NCBI GenBank assembly: GCA_015680685.1
Contig: MNCI01034664.1
Location: 836,068 to 888,386, forward strand
Source of the DNA: Gnetum montanum
Taxonomy: Eukaryota; Streptophyta; Gnetopsida; Gnetales; Gnetaceae
Direction of reading: 5' to 3'
DNA length: 52,319 bases
Part shown: piece by piece, positions 45,394 to 52,319 of the stretch
Layout: each line of letters begins with the position of its first letter
Position numbering within the stretch: position 1 is the stretch's first letter
Program-made: the position numbers and the translations under genes
The notes under the pieces: generated by a model
Told to the model about the DNA's origin: nothing
Seen by the model: the letters and a program-made list of their open reading frames with translations, nothing else
The model's database searches: none

Positions 45394-46142
45394 AAACTAT
45401 AACGCTTATAAAATTTGGTGTTGGAAAACCAAAAATTTTAGGTGAAATAATTTAAATTTAGATTTCAAAGGCCTTTGAGAAGAGGATTCAAAGGTCCCTT
45501 GATGGTCTTATCAATCACCTAGGGACATAAAAATGGTAAAATAGTGTAAAAGAATTGAATAAAAATTGTAGATCCAACCAAGAGAAATAGGAAAAATAAA
45601 CCTGCTTAAAACAAATGAACTACAAATTTTATTGAAAATAATAATAGTGATATAAAAAGTTCAAGGGAGTACAATTTTTTTGTGCTTAAAATGAACAAAG
45701 ATCTATGTGAGAAGTGGTTGCAGTCCTGGTGAAATTGGTAGAGTACATCCTATAGTCAGCTCCATGATCTAGGTACTCTAAAGTTCTACTTCCAAAACTC
45801 TTTGCTAGTTCTTATGTTAGATTTACTATACTAGTTGAAAAATGGTGAGTAAATGTCTAACTTTTTACTATTGGGCAATGCACTGAGAGTCTTTAATGCT
45901 TAGCCAATTGCCAGTTTGCCAAAAAGTCCACTCAAAGTATTGGAATTTGATTTAAATAGGTTGCTAGTGTTTAATTTGTTGTTGCAAATTTTCTACTATG
46001 ATTGCTGATAGATTACTGTAATTTTTAGGTGTGGAAAGTCATTATTTCTAGTGTTGTTTTCTACTTATGGTAAGTTTGATGTGCTATAAATAGTAAATAG
46101 ACTTTGACAACTACACTAGCTTCAGCAAAATCCTTGCTAGCT

Positions 46143-46420
46143 TTGTGGAATCCTCATCCTCATTGGCACTATGCTGGAGCTATGTTGGCTAGCAAGGAAG
46201 CCTCATCCTCTCTGGGACCATGTTGAAGCTACCCTAGCCAATGAGGAAGCCTCATCTTCATTGCGAGCATGCTAGAACTACACTAGAGCTACGTTGGTCA
46301 ACGAGGAAGCCTCATCCTCATTGGGATCATGCTAGAACTACACTAGAGTTATGATAGCCAATGAGGAAGCCTCATCCTCACTTGGACCATGCTAGAATCA
46401 CACTAGAATTATTGTGAAAA
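46143..46420 (+). repeat. 60-bp tandem repeat, about 4.5 units
   Basis: GAGGAAGCCTCATC recurs at 46243, 46303 and 46363, exactly 60 bp apart, with an earlier shorter (about 50-bp) unit from about 46192 and a partial unit before that. Unit content: GAGGAAGCCTCATCCTCATT, then GG(G/A)(A/T)(C/T)CATGCTAGAACTA, then CACTAGAG. GAGG..CCTC within the unit is self-complementary. Confidence 0.85.
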
Positions 46421-46729
46421 TTAAAGCCCAATAATTCTCACGCTAATTGCAAGTGTTTCTAGTATAGTTTTGACTATAGCCAACATGAAACCCATCAAAA
46501 CACCAAATTTGACAATTCCTAAGGAATTTTTAGCCTTCCCAAGGAAATAATAACTTATGAGGCATTCGAACTCATGGATTAAAAACCTTACATTTTACAA
46601 TGAAAATCTAGCCTCAAGTTTGATGGTGAAGGTTACAATGCCAAAAATTTATAACATGAATTTTCTTGATGGTGTTTTAGGTAGTATGGGGTAGATTCAT
46701 GGCTTGTTTCACAATCCTAGAGTTGTGGG

Positions 46730-47720
46730 GCCTACATGCTAGCATATGAAACTAATCTAGGTAGTGTATGAACTAGGGTTTGATGTTACATAGCATGTGG
46801 AAGCTTATTTTCTCATCAATTTCATTTGCCCAGCATATGAGACCACATGCTAGCTAGTTTAACATGTTTAACAATGTATGAGACTTGGATGTTAATTTAG
46901 TACCAATATGCAACATGTGAAGTTAATTTCTTAGTTAATTTTCCACCCATAGCATAAGAGACCCTTAATGATAATTCACGCTATGTGGGATCCACTAGGT
47001 AGCATATGGAGGTTGGATGAGTAGCATGTGCAGCATGGAAAATTAATTTAACAAGATATGTCAACGTATAGGATTAACTTCCTAGCTAATTTCCCATCCC
47101 TAGCTTGTGGGACCTACCTATTGCTAAAATTAACTATATTGACAACATGTGAGGCTTGGGAATCTAGAATCTTGATCAAAACATAGCATATGAACTTAAT
47201 CTCCTCCTCTATTTCCTCTTTCCAACATATGAGTAGTGTGTAAAATTCTAGATATTTTTGCTTATGTTCTGTGGAATCCACACATAAGCAAAATTAATCA
47301 TTTTCTCAATGTGTGGGACTATGAAGCCAAAAATATCCACCCTAGGTAGGATCTACAGCTTATTTTCTTCTTTATTTCCCACTCAAAACATGTGGAGGAT
47401 AGTCTTGGATATATGAAGAAGAATATGAATAGTGTGTGGGCATCTAGGAGAGGATTTTAGCACCTAAACCAAGCATATGAGCTAATTTCACACTTAATTT
47501 CCCAAGTGCAGCATGTGGATGTTGGGAAACCCAAAAATTCCATTACTTCATAGTGTATGAACTAATTTCCCCTTCTATTTTCTATCCCTAGCATATCAAG
47601 GATAAGTCTTGGCATTCATGGAAAAATATATGCAACTTGGACATTTGAGCTAGGATTCTAACCCCAAATCCTAATGTGTGAGCCTAATTTCCTTAGAGCA
47701 ACATGTGGAGGCTGGATTTG
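46730..47720 (+). repeat. Degenerate interspersed repeat array with paired CATATG/CATGTG sites
   Basis: About ten diverged units of about 90-120 bases share the pattern AGCATATGA.CTAATTTCC, then ..TTAATTTCCCA..CC, then AGCATGTGGAGG..GG. Examples start near 46737, 46795, 46915, 46985, 47185, 47345, 47470, 47550 and 47675. Spacing is irregular. No coding function is seen. Confidence 0.6.
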
Positions 47721-47780
47721 GGATTATAGATTCATTCACATAACATATTCTAGAAATTTTGGTTTTTTTGTACCTCCTAT

Positions 47781-50757
47781 GTCCAAGATATTATAGCGAG
47801 TCTAGGAATTTTGAGCTTCTTTTTGCATGAGTCAAAGGTGAGATTGTCAAAATCTGAAAATCATGGTGAAGAAGAAGAGATCAATAATCTAAAACCCAAG
47901 ATTGGAAGAGATAGAGGAGGCCATAGAAATCATTTCAAGGCTTTTGAATACATCTATGGAAGAAGGATCCTCATTTATGGCTATCACATAATACTTTTCT
48001 TGGTATTTTCCTTATTTTTGACAAAATTGTGAAAACATTTTTTTTTCATTCCTAGGCCTATTTTAGTGGATATTTTTTTAACCGAGTACATCAAATCTAG
48101 GATTTAGGGATTTTGATGGTCATGGGGATGATATTTTGATTTTTTGATATTTTTTGGTGAAGATTTAGATTTTTTCCCAAACCATGTATAACATTGATGC
48201 CCTATTTCTACTTATTTTGGTGACATTTTAAGGTTTATCTTTTTAGCTTGTGCGTAATGAGATTTTTGAGTTCCGATTTCACACGATTGTTTTCCAAGGT
48301 CTTGTGATCATATTGGACATGGAATTAGTTTTTTTTATTTTCTATTGCAAAGATTTGGATTTTTTCTCAATCGAGGGTAAAGCATTCTAGCTTTATTTTT
48401 CGAGGTTTCATAGTTTTTCCATGGCCAAGCTGGCAATGTTGATGAGGTTTTGATCAAATATGGTCGATTTCTTAGGTTATTGGGAAGGCTAGATACATTG
48501 CCAAAGGATCTTGGACCATGTTTGGATTTTTTATAATTTTTATGGGTTTTTTTTTTTACAGTAAGTGAATTGGAAACTAGGGTTTTTTCTCATCCTAATC
48601 TAGTAAAAATTTGTGTTTTCTTGCACTTATAAGTGCAATGTTGGTGGTGAGTTTTGGTTTTTCCGACCATGTTCTCTACATTTTTGTTCTAAAGTAAGTT
48701 TTCAAATTTTTTTTCTAAATTAATTCCAACCTTGTGTGCCTACATGGATCAATTTTTAGCTTGATTACAAAGTTTTTGGATTTTTTTTCCTAGCTAGTAT
48801 GGACAATGTCTGAATGTTTGGGCTTGAATTTGGACATTGTAAATTTTTTTCCAATCTCATGGCTAGTGCTTAAGTACCTGGGCTTTATAGCAATAGCATA
48901 TGACACTCTCTAGATTTGGTGAGATTTGGTAAAACAGTGTATAAGGAACTTTAGGATTTTTTCCTAGGGAGAAATGGTAGCGTCTAAGCTCCATGAGCCA
49001 GGAAATCTTATGTTTCTTACATGTTTCTTCCTACACTCTTAGCATTTTGGCATTTTTTGATCTATTTTGACCAATTTTTCTAGGCATTCTCCACCCTCCA
49101 AACTACAGCACTATTAATTTTGGCCTTATGTTTTGTGAAAAACTTGATTTTATGCCAATTGTTCAGTGAAAAGCTTGTTTTGATACCATGTATGACACCT
49201 ATTTGACAAAATGACAAACTAGGTTTTTACAATGCTAAACTAATTTATTTTCATGTCAAAGAGCTATGAAAATGTCAAACTAGATTTTTTCTATGTCAAA
49301 TGCTTGTTAAGATGTCAAATCTTTTTTGTTGTTGTTGTTGTCAAATGAGCTATGTAGAGGTTGAATCTTGATATGTAATGCAATGGAAATTGCATTTATG
49401 AACTTGGTTATCTTTTGTATTTTTATTTTGATGCCAATGCTACCACTTTGAAGGTTATTTTTATTTCATGTTGTTAATCTTTTTTTTTTTCAAGTTCTTG
49501 AATGTTTTGAGGTCTAATTGTTGTATGTTTTGGCTATTTTTAGCCCTCTCCTAAAACCAATCTTAATCATTGTGGATTTGGTAGGCATCCTATGTAGTAC
49601 AAGAGTGGCTACCTAGAATAGTTTGATACTTGATATGACCATCAATGAGCATAGTCATAGGATTGGTGCTAGAGAGTTTCTAATGTACCTTCTCCAGCAT
49701 TATAATGTGCTCATGTGATTACACTTGGCTGTGGATGTTGTTGTTGTAATTATAGAGACTCTTGTGGTAGGGTCCTTTAATTACATCTTGCAGTATATAG
49801 TAGATGATTCCAATACCTAGATAGAAATTGAGCATGATGGGAGCTTGTACTCTCTCAGGGGTTGATGATTATCATGCATCTGGGAGATGCCAGACTATTC
49901 CCAGTGCAATGTAAACAATACCTTAATGCTGGGTCATAAATTAAATACTCTATTTTAAAATCCTCTTAGAACTATTTACTTATTAGAAGTGTAAGCTTTG
50001 TTTTAATTTGACATTTTTTAATTTTGGTTTTAAAGTTATTTATTTTACTATTTTCATGATTTGGTTTTGCAAGTTCAAGGTGCACAATCGAGGACTAGTA
50101 AAAAATAATCAAACCTTATCTATAACCTACATAGCCTTAGGGGAGTTTAGGCAAGGTGAGGTTGTAAGAGTGCAAGTGCTTAACTAGCGCAGTGGAAAGT
50201 TTACCTAGTACTAGATGCAATATTCTCATGTGTACTAAAGGTGTGTAGCCATCAAACATGCATATGAATTTTGAACTCTCAAAAATTTAGGAGTCCTTAC
50301 GTAACTTTATCCTACTATTCTAACTTTGCCCAAGCCAAGTGAGTGAAGATTATTCTCATTTTACCAACATTTTAGGATTTTGTGTTTTTTTTAGTTAGTT
50401 TTTTTTTTTAATTTTTAATTTTTATGGGTTTTAGTTTTAATTTTTGTCTACACTAGTTGTTTATAGTTTAATGGCTAAAAGACTAACTATGTTGTGTGTT
50501 ATAGATTATATGCACAAGTCTACAATCACCATGGTTACTTTTGGTTGTTCTTTGAAGTAAACATAGTGCAAGAATGGCTATCAAACAAGGCCTTTGTAGA
50601 TATCCAACAACATATCATGAACGTAGGCTTATTTTATTTGTTTATGCTTCCTAGTCCATCAATGTCATAGGCTAAAATGTTGAATGTTATTGATTCATTT
50701 AATGAGGGAGTCATCAAATGTTTTACTTGTGTCCATGCTTTTCTTCTTTTTTTTTAG
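47781..50757. other. T-rich DNA, no gene seen
   Basis: Long T-runs and loosely repeated phrases (TTTGGATTTTTT, GTCAAACTAG) but no supported exon. The frame at 47811-48032 has no motif. It may include upstream introns or exons of the gene at 50758-51998, which I cannot define. Confidence 0.4.
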
Positions 50758-51998
50758 CATTTATGAGGTAATGTTTAGAAATCTATTTGTTGTCCTTGCT
50801 AGTGGTTTTAAGGTGGTCATTAGAGCAAGGAACGATGCCTACTCTAGAGAGGATATGGAGGCTTGGCTCAATTCACCTCCTAGGGTAATATTATCCTTGT
50901 ACACCCTTTTCTTTTCTAGAGTTTTCCCCATGCTTTTGTCACAGAAACCCATAGGAGTTCAATAGGCTTGGTGTATGAAAAATGTGTTAATTGATGGTAC
51001 TAGGTTTGATTGGGGTATAATTTTGATCAATCATCTAAAGGAAAAAATACAAAAGCTCCCAAACAAACTTGAATTAGTGTATCATATACACTTCACATTT
51101 TTTGGTGCATTTCTCAAATGGTTTTCAGAGTTCTTGGTGATCAAGCAAGATGGAAAGTGGGTAGGACATGACATTTGCCAACTTTCCAAGACTTGGGCTA
51201 AGCACATTACTCATGTTGTACATGCCCAAGACTCACCTATGGAGGATGTGGATGAATCGTTGTTTGCTACCACTAAGAATGTCATTGGTTTACATGGTTA
51301 TTGCTCTAATAGCATGGGGGCCAAGCCCTACGCTATGCATGGAAAGGTAGAAAAGGAAAAATGGCTACACAATTAAGTAGATGGTGCTACCAAAGAAAAA
51401 ATAAAGAGGCCACAAGTTGAGGAAAAATTTATAATTCTTAGCCAAATAGCACCTAGAAAATTGATGATTAGGTTCATCAAGGCTACTCAAGTCATTGATG
51501 GTATGTATATATTTTTAATTTAATTGTTATTTTTGGTTTTAACATTGTTTTTTGTTTTTCTTTATGTATAAAAATATTTACTAATTTATTTTATTTTTTA
51601 TGGCTTTGTTGTTGTAGTAGGAAAAAGAAAAAATTGGCTACTTAGGCTACTACAGAGAGGAAGCAATGGTGCAAAGAAGAAGAGGAAAGGGCATCCAAGG
51701 AAGCACTGGATGTATTGGATTCCATCTTAGGTGATTTTCCTTTAGAAGACAACTCTCGGATGGACTTATCCCATGCTCTTCTTGGTAAATTTTGGATTTT
51801 TGATCTTATTCATTTATGTTTTTATTTTAAATTTTATATATTTTATTGTAAGTTGTATTAAATGTTATGGTCATTGAAGGGCCTAAGCCTTCTCTAGAAA
51901 CATCCAAATTCACATTTCACACTAAACCTTGGATGAAGAAATTGGACAAGATGGATTTTATGGAGGGGATGATGAATGACATGGTTGATAGGCTATAG
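50758..51998 (+). pseudogene. Three-exon decayed gene of unknown, probably transposon-associated family
   Basis: Exon 1 is about 50758-51500 (acceptor TTTTTTTTAG before, donor GTATGT after), exon 2 about 51621-51784 (acceptor TTGTAGTAG, donor GTAAAT), exon 3 51880-51998 (acceptor TTGAAG, stop TAG 51996-51998). The exon 2/3 junction keeps frame (CTTG|GGCCT). Exon 1 has SREDMEAWLNSPPRVILSLY, GTRFDWGIILINHLKEKIQK, VYHIHFTFFGAFLKWFSEF and LSKTWAKHITHVVHAQDSP. Exon 2 is K/E-rich, coiled-coil-like. In-frame stops TAG 50963, TAA 51374 and TAG 51643 interrupt it, and the exon 1/2 junction is out of phase by one base. No family is recognised. The compact domain plus coiled coil recalls plant transposon-encoded accessory proteins, but that is inference. 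Confidence 0.55.
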
Positions 51999-52319
51999 CA
52001 GTTAAAATATTTTTGTTTTGCATTTATGGTTTTCATATTTTTCTTTTCATTGTTTTATGACCTTACTATTTTTTATAGTTTTTATTGGTTTTAAATGTTT
52101 TTATGTTTCTATGTTTTTGATGTTTTTTGGCTATTTTTTATATGGAAATTTCTTAAGTAAAATGGAAACCTTCATGAGACTTTGAGTTCAGTGAGTTCCC
52201 TAAATAGCCTTTTGATATGGAGAATGTTCCACAGAGATTATACAAAGGGGCTACAAAGTGTGCTTCATCTTATGTGAAAACATTTTGAAAGTTCCAACAT
52301 TCAAATGAGTTCTTGTGGA
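51999..52319. other. No gene seen at the right end
   Basis: T-rich, stops in all frames. Confidence 0.5.

Larger units (their letters stand above)
45394..47780. other. Probable LTR/U3 region of family B, repeat-rich, no gene
   Basis: No protein frames. Contains the 60-bp tandem repeat and the CATATG/CATGTG array described separately. LTR status is inferred only from the neighbouring PBS. Confidence 0.4.

Noticed and set aside
45720-45800. tRNA-like look (GGTGAAATTGGTAGAG)
   Set aside because: No B-box, no acceptor stem pairing; not a tRNA.
1-52319. CRISPR arrays, bacterial operons, ribosome binding sites, rRNA genes
   Set aside because: None seen; the sequence is plant nuclear in character.

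Overview
This window reads as nuclear DNA of a land plant with a large, repeat-rich genome, possibly a gymnosperm. That call rests on broken pieces of a chalcone-synthase-type gene and a Tubby-like F-box gene, plant-type Ty3/gypsy and L1-type elements, AT-rich filler and assembly gaps (900, 154 and 4 N). I found no intact, obviously functional host gene. Almost everything recognisable is a mobile element or its decayed remains, and the gymnosperm suggestion is inference only.

Layout. (1) 1-5673, plus strand: right part of an Athila-like gypsy element (family A, copy 1), with an internal promoter, a long third ORF (ORF3) and the end of its 3' LTR. (2) 5674-8958: AT-rich filler holding a promoter-like LTR fragment with four 34-bp tandem units, plus a second family A LTR end. 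(3) 8964-18196, minus strand: a complete family A element (copy 2) with 851/863-bp LTRs, a 5-bp target duplication (ATATT), PBS, gag remnant, ORF3 and PPT, but no pol. (4) 18202-25708: gene-poor DNA with a 26-bp perfect palindrome and a CpG-retaining stretch with a possible exon near 24.1 kb. (5) 25709-about 32860, minus strand: family A copy 3, truncated at its 5' end, which does keep pol remnants (RT thumb, RNase H, integrase) upstream of ORF3. (6) 33163-34416: fragments of a type III polyketide synthase gene and a Tubby-like F-box gene side by side. (7) about 35080-40325, plus strand: a nearly full-length plant L1-type LINE with ORF1 and ORF2 overlapping by ATGA, broken only by nonsense codons. 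(8) 41229-45393, minus strand: gag and protease of a different gypsy family (B), followed by its PBS and a region rich in tandem repeats. (9) 50758-51998, plus strand: a three-exon decayed gene of unknown, probably transposon-associated family.

How the parts work together. Family A has the order LTR, PBS, gag, (pol), intergenic promoter, ORF3, PPT, LTR. Copies 1 and 2 both appear to run from gag remnants straight into the intergenic promoter, so they look like a gag+ORF3 derivative without pol that would rely on a pol-bearing relative such as copy 3. ORF3 has the position of an env-like gene but no visible signal peptide or membrane segment; it looks like a globular domain followed by a long coiled coil. 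Its own TATA promoter sits next to palindromes that resemble those upstream of the LTR TATA box of the same copy. Twelve nonsense codons in four unrelated ORFs can each be explained by one C-to-T change in CAG, CGA or CAA, which suggests decay by methylcytosine deamination.
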